Source: Aurantimonas sp036549475 (GTDB lineage: Bacteria > Pseudomonadota > Alphaproteobacteria > Rhizobiales > Rhizobiaceae). Taken from it: a stretch of 64,000 nucleotides of DNA. Each line of letters starts with the position of its first letter. The stretch's first letter is position 1. The translations under genes and the position numbers were made by a program. Location: assembly GCF_036549475.1 (NCBI RefSeq), contig NZ_JAZHLI010000021.1:1-64000 (forward strand), in the 5' to 3' direction. Of this stretch, positions 50,103 through 58,906 are shown piece by piece. The notes beneath the pieces are model-generated. The model had not been told where the DNA came from. It did not search any database and saw nothing but the letters and a program-made list of their open reading frames with translations.

Positions 50103-50345
50103 ATGGCCAAGATGGTGAAATGGGAGTGCGACGGTTGCGGCAAGACAGTCGAAAAGGCCGTCAGTCAATCTCCGGACGACTGGTCAGTCGTCACCGTCAC
50201 GATGGCAGGCTTTCGCGGCTATCCTGTCGGCGATCTCGGCAACGGGCAAGCCGCGTATGATCTGTGCTCCGCCTGTCAAAAAGCTCTGGTCGAGCGGGCT
50301 GACCCTCGCCTCTGGCCCCGTTCAAAGCCGGAGGGGTCCAAGTGA
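50103..50345 (+). CDS. Small zinc-ribbon phage protein
   Basis: An 80-residue protein: VKWECDGCGKTVEKA (CxxC) and AAYDLCSACQKAL (CxxC). One zinc ribbon. Its stop overlaps the next gene start. Function unknown. Confidence 0.6.
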   Translation: MAKMVKWECDGCGKTVEKAVSQSPDDWSVVTVTMAGFRGYPVGDLGNGQAAYDLCSACQKALVERADPRLWPRSKPEGSK

Positions 50346-51610
50346 CCGCCCCCGCCGCTCACACCACCCGCGCCCACGCCAAGCTGGCGCCGTCCGCCGC
50401 GCACCGCTGGCTCGTCTGCCCCGGCAGCATTCGGATGTCGGAAGATATTCCTAATCGCTCGACCAGCTTCGCTAATGAGGGGTCGGCCGCACACGAACTG
50501 GCGAGCAAGTGCCTCACCGACGGCAAGGATGCGGCCGACTTCTACGGCTGGCTGATCAACGTCGAGCCCGCCGAGGGAAAGACGCCGTTCGATCCGCCGG
50601 AGAAGTGCAACGAGCCCGCCAACGGCGAGACCACGTTCGATGTCGACGACGACATGGCCGAGGCCGTGCAGGAATATCTCGACCACGTCCGTGGCATCTA
50701 TGGCGACGCCGACGCGGCGCTGATGTCGGTCGAGGAGCGCCTCGACATGACCGATCTGCACCCGGGCATCTTCGGCACCGGTGACGCGACGGTCTTTGTC
50801 CACGCTACCCGGACGCTGCACGTCATCGACTTCAAGTTCGGCAAGGGCGTCGCAGTGACGGCCGACCAGAACCCGCAGCTGATGCTCTACGGCGCCGGCG
50901 CGGCGCGGCGGCATCACAACCTGCCGGTCGAGAAGATCGCCCTGCACATCGTCCAGCCCCGGGCCCCACACGGCGACGGCCGGATCCGCACTTACGAGAC
51001 GGACGTCCTGGAGCTCCTGGAGTTCGAGGACACGATCCGCGAGGCCGCGCTTGCCACCGAGGCGCCCGGCGCGCCGCTCGCCGCCGGCGAACACTGCCGG
51101 TTCTGCCCGGCCGCCGCGATCTGCCCCGAACATCGTCGTCACGCGCTGGCCCTCGCCGAGATCGAATTCAGCGACACAGGAGAGCTCGTCTTGCCCGCAC
51201 CCGAGACCATGACAGCCGAACAGATCGGCAAGACGCTGCACGCGGCGGACCTGATCAGCAATTGGATCAAGGCCGTCCAGCAGCACGCCCACGACCAGGC
51301 GCTCGCCGGCAACATGCCCGCCGGGTTCAAGCTGGTGGCCAAGCGCGCCATTCGGAAATGGAAGGAAGGCGACGACGTCCTCGACGTGCTGCAGATCGAC
51401 TTCGGCATCGCCGAGGAAGAACTCTACGAGCGCAAGCTCCGCTCCCCGGCCAAGCTGGAGCGGATGTTCCCCGGCAAGAACGCCAAGCAGCGGCAATCCG
51501 CGATGGAGCCGCTCGTCATCAAGGAATCCAGCGGAACGAACCTCGTGCCGAAGGGCGACCCCCGCCCGGCCGTGAAGGTCGACGCCGCTTCCGAGTTCGG
51601 CGCCGAATAG
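50342..51610 (+). CDS. DUF2800 RecB/Cas4-like nuclease
   Basis: A 422-residue protein from a GTG start. SAAHRWLVCPGSIRMSED and TSFANEGSAAHELAS open the domain; FGTGDATVF and HVIDFKFGKGVAV contain the PD-(D/E)xK residues (D, D, K); CRFCPAAAICPEH supplies the Cys cluster for an iron-sulfur site. Together with the following SSB it forms the recombination module. Confidence 0.85.
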   Translation: MTAPAAHTTRAHAKLAPSAAHRWLVCPGSIRMSEDIPNRSTSFANEGSAAHELASKCLTDGKDAADFYGWLINVEPAEGKTPFDPPEKCNEPANGETTFDVDDDMAEAVQEYLDHVRGIYGDADAALMSVEERLDMTDLHPGIFGTGDATVFVHATRTLHVIDFKFGKGVAVTADQNPQLMLYGAGAARRHHNLPVEKIALHIVQPRAPHGDGRIRTYETDVLELLEFEDTIREAALATEAPGAPLAAGEHCRFCPAAAICPEHRRHALALAEIEFSDTGELVLPAPETMTAEQIGKTLHAADLISNWIKAVQQHAHDQALAGNMPAGFKLVAKRAIRKWKEGDDVLDVLQIDFGIAEEELYERKLRSPAKLERMFPGKNAKQRQSAMEPLVIKESSGTNLVPKGDPRPAVKVDAASEFGAE

Positions 51611-51680
51611 CCGGAACACGCCGAGCCGGCGCGGTACATGACCGCCGGCGCATCCTCCAGTCTACAAGGACCAGACCACC

Positions 51681-52271
51681 ATGGACGCTTTCAAGACCGC
51701 CAAGTTCCTCGACAGCACTGGCACCTACATGTCTCCGGCCTGCCGGATGATGTACGCCAGCCTGTTCAAGAAGGCGCCGACGGCGAAGGGCCAGACCGAC
51801 GTCACGAAGTTCAAGTTCCAGATCACCATCCTGATCCCGGCCGACGCCGATATCTCGGTGCTGGAGGAAGCCGCCGAGGCGACCAAGCAGAACAAGTGGA
51901 CGCCGGCAGCGCTCAAGACGAAGAAGGTCAAGCTGCCGATCCTCGACACGCGCGACGAGCCCCGGCTCGCCGAGTACGCAGAGGACTTCCCGCACATGAT
52001 TCGGCTGAAGTCGAACACGCGCCCGGGCGTGAAGACGAAGGCCATGGCCGACGTCAACGAAGCCGACGAGCCGGACGAAATCTACAACGGCCGCTGGTGC
52101 CGTGTGACGATGCAGCCGTTCGCCTACGAGGTCGAGAGTGCCGGCGTGTCGTTCGGCCTCGGCAACGTCCAGCTGCTCGACCACGCCGACAAGATCGCTG
52201 GCGGTGCCGTTGCGGCCGAGAGCGAGTTCGAGGCCGTCGGCGAGGACGAACTCGAAGACATGGTTGGCTGA
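51681..52271 (+). CDS. DUF2815 single-stranded DNA-binding protein
   Basis: A 196-residue protein with RMMYASLFKKAPTAKGQTDV, KFKFQITILIPADADISV and NGRWCRVTMQPFAYEVESAG, the DUF2815 phage SSB pattern; an acidic C-terminal tail ends EDELEDMVG. It directly follows the DUF2800 nuclease as in many phages. Confidence 0.85.
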   Translation: MDAFKTAKFLDSTGTYMSPACRMMYASLFKKAPTAKGQTDVTKFKFQITILIPADADISVLEEAAEATKQNKWTPAALKTKKVKLPILDTRDEPRLAEYAEDFPHMIRLKSNTRPGVKTKAMADVNEADEPDEIYNGRWCRVTMQPFAYEVESAGVSFGLGNVQLLDHADKIAGGAVAAESEFEAVGEDELEDMVG

Positions 52272-52273
52272 CG

Positions 52274-52891
52274 ATGGCCTCCGCAAAACTCACCACGACG
52301 GTGCGGGACACGATCACGTCCCGCATCCTGCGGTATCGGTTCGGCGGCGATGTCGCCCAACTGGTTGCCGATCGAAAAGCATTCGCCGAGGACTGTTACG
52401 ACGCAGTCTACGACGAAGGCACCCGCAAGAAAATCCGCGGCTTGCCCAAAGGCTGGCTCCCGACTGCCTGCGATATGCTGCTGCGCTTCGGTGCCGAGAT
52501 GGACCGGGTCCACTTCAACGGGCACGGTAGCCTCGGCGGCCTTTGGTCCCTTGTGGAGAAAGCGGCAGACGAAGTGCATCGACCGCTGTTGGCGAAGCAC
52601 ACTCGGAACGCCGTTGTCGCGATCTTCGACGCCGATACAGAAGTCGCCGCGCAGCACGCCGTCTTGCTGGACCGGCGAAATGAACTCAGCCGGCAGGTGA
52701 AGGAGGCTGAGGGTCAGATTCGCTCAGTGGTAAACTCCGTCACCACGACAGGGAAGCTTCGCGAAGTTTGGCCCGAGATTGGCTCGTTCCTCGACGATTT
52801 CGAGGACATCAAGCTGTCCCTTCCCGCTGTGCCGGTGAAGGAGCTGAACGCTATTCTCGACCTCCCAGTGGAGGGTGCGGCCGATGTCTAA
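52274..52891 (+). CDS. Possible Nmad5-family nucleotide-modification protein
   Basis: A 205-residue protein: KLTTTVRDTITSRILRYRF, AFAEDCYDAVYDEG and GLPKGWLPTACDML resemble the Nmad5 family, predicted to modify nucleotides in phage DNA. The C-terminal half has a long helix (RRNELSRQVKEAEGQIRSVV) seen in that family. Similarity judged by eye, so moderate. Confidence 0.5.
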   Translation: MASAKLTTTVRDTITSRILRYRFGGDVAQLVADRKAFAEDCYDAVYDEGTRKKIRGLPKGWLPTACDMLLRFGAEMDRVHFNGHGSLGGLWSLVEKAADEVHRPLLAKHTRNAVVAIFDADTEVAAQHAVLLDRRNELSRQVKEAEGQIRSVVNSVTTTGKLREVWPEIGSFLDDFEDIKLSLPAVPVKELNAILDLPVEGAADV

Positions 52892-53159
52892 GGATCCGGG
52901 CATCGGCCACAACAGCGCGGACGTCCATGACGTCGCGCAGGATCAGCTCCGGTCCTTCGTCGAACGCATCGAGCGGCTTGAGGAAGAGAAGCAGACGATC
53001 GTCGACGACATCAAGGACGTCTACGCCGAGGCCAAGGGCAACGGCTTTTCGACCAAGTCACTCCGCGTGGTGATCCGCCGCCGGAAGATGGACGCCGACA
53101 AGCTCGCCGAGGAAGAGGCGATCACGGAGCTCTACTTGCACGCGCTGGGAATGATCTAA
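52884..53159 (+). CDS. DUF2312/GapR-like DNA-binding protein
   Basis: A 91-residue protein: GHNSADVHDVAQDQLRSFVE, RIERLEEEKQTIVDDIKDVY and KSLRVVIRRRKMDADKLAEE match GapR (DUF2312), which clamps overtwisted DNA in alphaproteobacteria. Start 52884 overlaps the preceding stop. A phage copy may act in replication or compete with the host GapR. Confidence 0.9.
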   Translation: MSKDPGIGHNSADVHDVAQDQLRSFVERIERLEEEKQTIVDDIKDVYAEAKGNGFSTKSLRVVIRRRKMDADKLAEEEAITELYLHALGMI

Positions 53160-53216
53160 CCGAACAGCGTGAGCAGACCGCCGGCGGGGCGACCTCCTCC
53201 CCGTCTCGCCGGCGGA

Positions 53217-53232
53217 TTAGCAACTTTCGACA
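53217..53232 (+). promoter_or_regulatory. 16-bp motif TTAGCAACTTTCGACA, copy 2
   Basis: Identical to 50074-50089. It lies 36 bp before the start of the gene at 53268, inside the 108-bp gap 53160-53267. Likely a promoter/operator element of the early operon. Confidence 0.6.
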
Positions 53233-53267
53233 TTCTGACGAGAACAACAGTCAACACGAGGCCACCC

Positions 53268-53672
53268 ATGGACGCGCTAGACCTCACCACCGCCGAGACC
53301 GGCGCACTTATTCAGGAACTGCAGGAGCGCGGCGCTGAAGGCGTGAACCTCGCGCCCTTCTGCGAAGAGGAAGACCTGATCGCCGAGTGCAAGGCGAGGG
53401 ACATCGAGGTCTACAACCCCGACGAAGACGGGCCGCTGCTGAAGAACGCCAGCGAGGAAGATATCGGCGAGCGCATCGAGGAACTCAACTGCTACGGCAT
53501 CCTCACTGACGAGCGCCAGCGCGACCACTTGGCCGAACTGATCATCGAGGGCCGGACGAACGACGCGCTCGACCTCCTCTGGCAGATCGCCCCGGGCGGG
53601 ATGTCGCCCGCTACCGTGAAAGGGATCGTCGCATGTCGGCAGGCCGAGACGCTGAAGGGGATGCTTTCGTGA
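53268..53672 (+). CDS. Hypothetical acidic phage protein
   Basis: A 134-residue acidic, helical protein (MDALDLTTAETGALIQELQE..., GIVACRQAETLKGMLS). Its stop overlaps the next GTG start by 4 bases. No family recognised. Confidence 0.6.
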   Translation: MDALDLTTAETGALIQELQERGAEGVNLAPFCEEEDLIAECKARDIEVYNPDEDGPLLKNASEEDIGERIEELNCYGILTDERQRDHLAELIIEGRTNDALDLLWQIAPGGMSPATVKGIVACRQAETLKGMLS

Positions 53673-53806
53673 GCGCCGCACCTAGCAACTTTCGCCTGTT
53701 AGAGCGGGCTATTTTGGACAGTCGCTTCACCGAGGCGGCGGCGATCGCGTCGGCGACCGGGCTGAACAACCTGGCACGCGTACTTCGCCGGAGAGCGGGA
53801 AATTGA
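53669..53806 (+). CDS. 45-residue HTH-like protein
   Basis: GTG start; the product includes LLERAILDSRFTEAAAIA followed by SATGLNNLARVLRRRAG, which looks like a small HTH. It is linked by 4-base overlaps to both neighbours. It includes TAGCAACTTTCG (53683) in its coding DNA. Confidence 0.55.
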   Translation: MSAAPSNFRLLERAILDSRFTEAAAIASATGLNNLARVLRRRAGN

Positions 53807-54279
53807 GCTGGTCCGACGAACGTATCGCCGCCGCATCCCGGCTCTGGATCGACGGCAACAGTGCCGCCGTGATCGCCGGAGAGCTTGGCGTCTCTCGGAA
53901 CGCCGTGATCGGCATCTCAAACCGAAAGCGCGCGCTATTCCCGCGGCGGCGGACCGTGACCACGGCGCGGAAGGCGCCGCCCGAAGCAGCGCCAAAGCCG
54001 ACTAGCCAGCCGGTGCCGAAGATCAGCCGGCCGCCCGAGGTCGTCGCTCCTGCCGAGCCCCCGCGGCGCACGGATGCTTTCAGGCCGCTCGCCGGTCGGG
54101 CGCCGGTGCTGCTCGCCGACGCGCAACCTTGCGGGTGCCGCTGGCCGGTAGAGCCCGACAACGCACGCGACCCGCTCCACAGTGTGACGCTGCACGTCTG
54201 CGGCGCACCGAAGCCGGAAGATAGCGGGCCGCACTGGTGTGCCGCGCATCGCGAGATCGGAAAGGCGGTGCGCGCATGA
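53803..54279 (+). CDS. GcrA-family cell-cycle regulator
   Basis: A 158-residue protein: SWSDERIAAASRLWIDG, SAAVIAGELGVSRNAVIGIS (GcrA HTH), a Pro-rich linker, and a C-terminal CRWPVEP ... HVCGAPKPED ... WCAAH motif as in GcrA. GcrA joins sigma70 RNA polymerase at GANTC-methylated promoters. The TTG start overlaps the previous gene (TTGA). A phage copy may redirect host cell-cycle transcription. Confidence 0.9.
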   Translation: MSWSDERIAAASRLWIDGNSAAVIAGELGVSRNAVIGISNRKRALFPRRRTVTTARKAPPEAAPKPTSQPVPKISRPPEVVAPAEPPRRTDAFRPLAGRAPVLLADAQPCGCRWPVEPDNARDPLHSVTLHVCGAPKPEDSGPHWCAAHREIGKAVRA

Positions 54280-54908
54280 CCGCCGCCCTCCGCGTCCTCG
54301 TCGCCTGCGAGTTCTCTGGAATCGTCCGGAACGCGTTCCTCGACCGCGGACATGATGCGTGGTCCTGCGATCTCCTCCCGAGCGATGACGGCAGCAACCG
54401 GCACATCCGCGGCGATGCTCGCGATCTTCTCGACGACGGCTGGGACCTGCTCATGGTCGCGCATCCGCCGTGCACCCGCCTCTGCAACAGCGGCGTCCGC
54501 TGGCTCACCGCGCCGCCGGCAGGCAAGACCCGCGAGCAGATGTGGGACGATCTGGAGGAAGGCGCCGCGCTGTTCTCGACGTTCTGGAACGCGCCGATCG
54601 AGCGCATCGCCGTCGAAAACCCGGTCATGCACAAGCACGCGAAGGCGCGGATCCGGAACTACGCCGAGCCGGCGCAGTCGGTCCAGCCGTGGCAGTTCGG
54701 CCATGGCGAGACCAAGCGCACCTGCCTCTGGCTGAAGAACCTTCCGGCGCTCGTCCCCACGAACGTGGTTGAGGGCCGCGACCAGCGCGTCCACCGCATG
54801 TCGCCGGGCCCCGATCGGTGGCGCGAGCGCTCCCGGTTTTTCCCCGGCATTGCCGAGGCCATGGCTGACCAGTGGGGCGGCTACGCCCTGCAGGAGATGG
54901 CAGCGTGA
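54276..54908 (+). CDS. DNA methyltransferase-like protein (phage, PPC motif)
   Basis: A 210-residue protein: RVLVACEFSGIVRNAFLDRG (SAM motif I), AWSCDLLPSDDG, HIRGDARDLL, LLMVAHPPCTRLCNSG (catalytic PC of cytosine-C5 type). It is shorter than full methyltransferases, without a clear target-recognition domain, but such short phage versions exist. Follows GcrA in the same transcript. Confidence 0.72.
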   Translation: MTAALRVLVACEFSGIVRNAFLDRGHDAWSCDLLPSDDGSNRHIRGDARDLLDDGWDLLMVAHPPCTRLCNSGVRWLTAPPAGKTREQMWDDLEEGAALFSTFWNAPIERIAVENPVMHKHAKARIRNYAEPAQSVQPWQFGHGETKRTCLWLKNLPALVPTNVVEGRDQRVHRMSPGPDRWRERSRFFPGIAEAMADQWGGYALQEMAA

Positions 54909-54913
54909 CCCAA

Positions 54914-55603
54914 TCACTCGGTGTCGGCGACCCGTCTTTCGGGCAGACCATAGTCGTCCATTGCCTGGCGGATGGAGGTACAGATAATTTTCACCCTATG
55001 TCGCATCGCGTGAATCTTGCGCCGATCCTCCGGGTCGAAATTCGACAGGAATACATCAGGGAAAAACATGTCGACGAGGCTTTCGGGCGGGATCTCACCA
55101 TTCACGATTCTTCGGAGCTCGGCGGCAGGTCCTTCTATGTCATCTACGACAAGGTCTGCAGCCTGTTCGAAAATACGGCTATCGATCGTATCCGCTATGT
55201 TTACCTCGACGCGCCGAAGGCGGTCCTTGGCACTCGACCGTGCGTTACCGAAGCCGGAGATGTCAAAAAACGGATATCGCAAGAGGCCTATTTCCGCTTC
55301 CAGCTTCCCTACAACTCCACTTTCAGCTCGGCGGAGCACGGTTCTGGATCGCCGCAACTGAGTCTCGAGAACATCGAGATGCCTGCGATTCTGATCGGCA
55401 CTATCTCTTCGCATCTGCTGGAGCGATTTGTAGGCGATGGATGCCGCGTAGAGCGCACCAATTCCCCCAGCCCATCCGCTGAACGCGCCGATCGTCTCCC
55501 TCAGCCATTCCAGCTGCGCAGCGGCAAGGATAAGCGCGCCGACTGCAAGCCCGGCGGAGAAACAGGCGCCCCCGGTTACCATCTTGTTCCGCCGTTTTTC
55601 CAT
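54914..55603 (-). CDS. Two-TM coiled-coil membrane protein on the opposite strand of the early operon
   Basis: A 229-residue protein: two hydrophobic segments (ACFSAGLAVGALILAAA and GGIGALYAASIAY), then a long helical, charged cytoplasmic part. It is the only minus-strand gene within the plus-strand early operon, lying between the methyltransferase and DNA polymerase, so it is probably transcribed alone in the lysogen. Superinfection exclusion or defence is a guess from position and layout. Confidence 0.68.
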   Translation of the reverse strand: MEKRRNKMVTGGACFSAGLAVGALILAAAQLEWLRETIGAFSGWAGGIGALYAASIAYKSLQQMRRDSADQNRRHLDVLETQLRRSRTVLRRAESGVVGKLEAEIGLLRYPFFDISGFGNARSSAKDRLRRVEVNIADTIDSRIFEQAADLVVDDIEGPAAELRRIVNGEIPPESLVDMFFPDVFLSNFDPEDRRKIHAMRHRVKIICTSIRQAMDDYGLPERRVADTE

Positions 55604-55647
55604 ACCGGATCGACTAGCACACGCGTGACGATCTGCGGGAGGGCCGC

Positions 55648-57624
55648 ATGACCGCCCTCCACATCGATTTCGAGAGCCGCAGCACCGTCGACCTGAAGAA
55701 GACGGGCGCATTCGTCTATGCCGCCGACCCGACGACCGATCTCTGGTGCGCCTGCTACGCCTTCGACGACGGCGACGTTCTGACCTGGCGCCCGGGCGAG
55801 CCGTGCCCGGACGACATCGCCATGCACGTCATCGAGGGTGGCGAGCTGCACGCCCACAACGCGGCGTTTGAGGCGATCCTATGGGAGCGCATCCTTGGCC
55901 CGCGCTATGGCTGGCCGGTGCCGGACCCGACGCAATGGCGCTGCACAATGGTGCAGGCCTACGCCCTCGCCCTCCCCGGCTCACTGGAGCAGGCCGCACC
56001 GGCCGCCGGGCTGGACATCGAGAAGGACAGCGCCGGCCGCCGTCTGATGCTCCAAATGGCCAAGCCACGGAAGACGGACCCGCTCACCTGGTGGGATGCG
56101 CCCGAAAAGGTCGAGCGGCTGATCAGCTATTGCAGGATCGACGTCGAGGTCGAGCGCGAGCTGGGCAAGCGCCTCCGCCCCCTGAAGCCTTCGGAACTCG
56201 ACCTCTGGCACCTCGACCAGCGCATCAACGGACGCGGCGTCTACGTCGATCGCAAGCTCGCCAACGCGGCCAAGCGCATCGTGAAGACGGCGGCCGAGCG
56301 GCTCGACAAGCGCATGGCGGCCGTGACGAACTTCGCCGTCAGCGCCTGCTCGAACCGGAACCAGCTGATCGCATGGGTGCGCGAGCGAGGCCTCGACGGT
56401 ATCGAGAGCATCGCCAAGGACCAGATCGAGGAGCTTCTGGCTCGGGACGATCTCCCGACCGACGTGCGCGAGGCGCTGGAGATCCGGCGCCAGTCGGCGC
56501 GCGCCAGCGTCGCCAAGATCGACGCGCTCCTGAACGGCACCGATGCCGACGGCCGAGCGCGCGGGCTCCTGCAGTTCCACGCGGCCAGCACCGGGCGCTG
56601 GGCCGGCCGCCGCTTCCAGCCGCAGAACATCAAGCGCCCGGACCTCGAGGACGTAGACAGCGCGATCGACATCATAGGCACCGGCGACATCGACCTCGTC
56701 GACATGCTCTACGAGGATCCGCTCAACGTGGTCGCCGACTGCCTTCGCGGCATGATCCGCGCCGCCCCGGGCCGCAAGATCGTCGCGGCCGACTACGCGA
56801 ACATCGAAGGCCGCGTTCTGGCCTGGCTCGCTGGCGAGCGGTGGAAGGTGCAGGCCTTCCGCGACTTCGACGCCGGCGAGGGCCCCGACCTCTACAAGGT
56901 CGCCTATGGCCGGTCCTACGGCATCGCGCCGGCCGACGTGACGAAGGCGCAACGCCAGATCGGCAAGGTGATGGAACTGGCCCTCGGCTACCAGGGCGGC
57001 GTCGGCGCCTTCGCCACGATGGGCGTGAACTACGGCGTCCGGCTACCGGTACCCGAGGTCGAGGCCATCCGCGACGCGTGGCGCGCCGCGCACCCGGCGA
57101 TCAAGCAGTTCTGGCGAGACATGGAAGACGCCGCGATCGAGGCTACGCAGACACCCGGCCGCGTGGGCAAGGTAGGCGCCGTCATCGCGTTCAAGCGCGT
57201 GGGCTCGTGGCTGTTCATGCAGCTACCGTCGAAGCGGTTCCTCGCCTACGCCTATCCGGAGATCCGCACGAAGGAGATGCCCTGGACGAACGACGACGGC
57301 TCGCCGGTCTACAAGGACCAGCTGAGCTACATGGGCGTCAACAGCTACACCCGGAAGTGGGAACGCGGCTTCGCGTATGGCGGCCTGCTGGCCGAGAACG
57401 CGACGCAGGCGGTGGCGCGGGACGTCATGGCCGACGCGATGCCGCGGCTCGAGGCCGCCGGTTATCCACTGATCCTGTCGGTGCATGACGAACTCGTCAC
57501 CGAGCCGAAGGCTGACCACGGCTCCGCAGCCGAGATGGAAGCGATCCTCTGCGATCTGCCGGAGTGGGCGGCGGGACTCCCGGTTGCGGCTGAGGGGTTC
57601 GAGGCCGAGAGGTATCGGAAATGA
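55648..57624 (+). CDS. Phage DNA polymerase, family A
   Basis: A 658-residue polymerase: 3'-5' exonuclease motif LHIDFESRS (DxE) and YCRIDVEVERELG; polymerase motif A VAADYANIEGRVLAWLAGE, motif B KVMELALGYQGGVGAFA, motif C LSVHDELV. Ends in SEVEAIL-like helix. It replicates the phage genome with the Prim-Pol and SSB. Length matches phage PolA of this type (~650). Confidence 0.94.
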   Translation: MTALHIDFESRSTVDLKKTGAFVYAADPTTDLWCACYAFDDGDVLTWRPGEPCPDDIAMHVIEGGELHAHNAAFEAILWERILGPRYGWPVPDPTQWRCTMVQAYALALPGSLEQAAPAAGLDIEKDSAGRRLMLQMAKPRKTDPLTWWDAPEKVERLISYCRIDVEVERELGKRLRPLKPSELDLWHLDQRINGRGVYVDRKLANAAKRIVKTAAERLDKRMAAVTNFAVSACSNRNQLIAWVRERGLDGIESIAKDQIEELLARDDLPTDVREALEIRRQSARASVAKIDALLNGTDADGRARGLLQFHAASTGRWAGRRFQPQNIKRPDLEDVDSAIDIIGTGDIDLVDMLYEDPLNVVADCLRGMIRAAPGRKIVAADYANIEGRVLAWLAGERWKVQAFRDFDAGEGPDLYKVAYGRSYGIAPADVTKAQRQIGKVMELALGYQGGVGAFATMGVNYGVRLPVPEVEAIRDAWRAAHPAIKQFWRDMEDAAIEATQTPGRVGKVGAVIAFKRVGSWLFMQLPSKRFLAYAYPEIRTKEMPWTNDDGSPVYKDQLSYMGVNSYTRKWERGFAYGGLLAENATQAVARDVMADAMPRLEAAGYPLILSVHDELVTEPKADHGSAAEMEAILCDLPEWAAGLPVAAEGFEAERYRK

Positions 57625-57797
57625 CCGGCCGCCCGCTCAAGGTCACGCAGAAGCAGGTGACGGCGATCCTCAAGGGCGCGGCCGCCGCGGGCGTCAATTA
57701 CGAGGTCCGGATCGAGAACGGCGTCGTGCGGTTCGTGCCGTGTGACGCGCCGCAGGAACCACCGCAGCTTGACAGCAAGCCAAACTGGTACCTCTGA
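57621..57797 (+). CDS. Small integrase-linked protein
   Basis: A 58-residue protein (MTGRPLKVTQKQVTAILKGA..., ending SKPNWYL). It overlaps the polymerase stop by 4 bases and the integrase start by 1 base. Paralogue of 16383-16568 upstream of the other integrase. Conserved coupling suggests a role with integrase. Confidence 0.65.
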   Translation: MTGRPLKVTQKQVTAILKGAAAAGVNYEVRIENGVVRFVPCDAPQEPPQLDSKPNWYL

Positions 57798-58870
57798 TGT
57801 CAGTTATGCCGCGCCCTCGCCTTCCCTACACCCGCCGTGAAAAGTCCCGCCACGGGAAATACGTCTGGTACTTCCGCAAGGACGACGGGCCGCGCGTGCG
57901 GCTGCGCGGCGATTTCATGTCGCCCACATGGAAGGAGGACTACGATCGTGCGCTGTCCGGCCAGGTCGTCGCGCCACAGCAGAAGCAGGCCAAGGGCACG
58001 CTCCGCTGGCTCGTCGAGCGCTATCTCGACAGCGCACCGTTTCTGACGCTGGCGCCGTCGACCCAGCGCATGCGGGCCAACGTCCTGAAGAGCATCGTGA
58101 AGACCGGCGGCGACGCGCGCCTCGGCGAACTGACGCGCCAGACGATGGCTGCCGGACGCGACCGCCGGGGCAAGACGCCGTTCGCGGCGATAACGTTCCT
58201 GAAGACGATGTCGCAGCTGTTCGATTGGGCGATCGATGCCGGGTACATGACGCACAATCCGGCCAAGGACGTGAAGCGGCCGAACGCGAAGACCGAAGGC
58301 TTCACGCCGTGGACCGACGATCACATCCTCGCCTACTGCCAGCACTATCCCGTCGGCACGCGCGAGCGGCTCGCGATGGACCTCATGCTGTTCACCGGCC
58401 TCGCCCGCTCCGACGCGATTGCGGTAGGCCGGCAGCACGTCAGGGAGGGCGTGATCGAGTACCGGCGGACGAAGACCGCGGCGCCGATCTACATCGCGAT
58501 CCTGCCCCCGCTCCAGGCGTCCATTGATGCCACACCGACGGGTGACATGGCTTTCCTCGTCACCAGTCGCGGTGAACCGTGGGGCAGCGCTGCCAGCTTC
58601 GGCAACACGTTCTCCGACTGGTGCCGCGCCGCCGGCCTGCCGGTGCGCGCCCACGGCCTGCGCAAACGCATCGCGACCATCATGGCCGAGGGCGGCGGAA
58701 CGCAAAGCCAGCTGAAGGCATATTTCGGGTGGTCGAGCGATTCGATGGCGGCCCATTACACCAAGCGGGCCGACGCTCGCGCCATGGCAATCGCGGCCTC
58801 GAAAGGCCTAAACGTGAACAGCCTATCGCCGCACCTAGATTTTCGACCGCCGCACCTAATAATTAAGTGA
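57797..58870 (+). CDS. int: Tyrosine integrase of prophage 2
   Basis: A 357-residue tyrosine recombinase: N-terminal arm domain (RREKSRHGKYVWYFRK), SAM-like core-binding domain (~70-170), and catalytic Arg in FTGLARSDAI, HGLRKRIATIMAEGG (HxxR) and the tyrosine in HYTKRAD. The tRNA-derived att site begins 36 bp after the stop. It is complete, unlike the copy at 16568. Confidence 0.95.
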   Translation: MSVMPRPRLPYTRREKSRHGKYVWYFRKDDGPRVRLRGDFMSPTWKEDYDRALSGQVVAPQQKQAKGTLRWLVERYLDSAPFLTLAPSTQRMRANVLKSIVKTGGDARLGELTRQTMAAGRDRRGKTPFAAITFLKTMSQLFDWAIDAGYMTHNPAKDVKRPNAKTEGFTPWTDDHILAYCQHYPVGTRERLAMDLMLFTGLARSDAIAVGRQHVREGVIEYRRTKTAAPIYIAILPPLQASIDATPTGDMAFLVTSRGEPWGSAASFGNTFSDWCRAAGLPVRAHGLRKRIATIMAEGGGTQSQLKAYFGWSSDSMAAHYTKRADARAMAIAASKGLNVNSLSPHLDFRPPHLIIK

Positions 58871-58906
58871 GCGAAAACAGGGGCTTACGCGGCTAAAAAT
58901 CGGAAG

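Noticed and set aside
55881..57488. Long 535-codon frame overlapping DNA polymerase
   Set aside because: Arg/Gly/Pro-rich shadow of the polymerase; no motif and no ribosome site.
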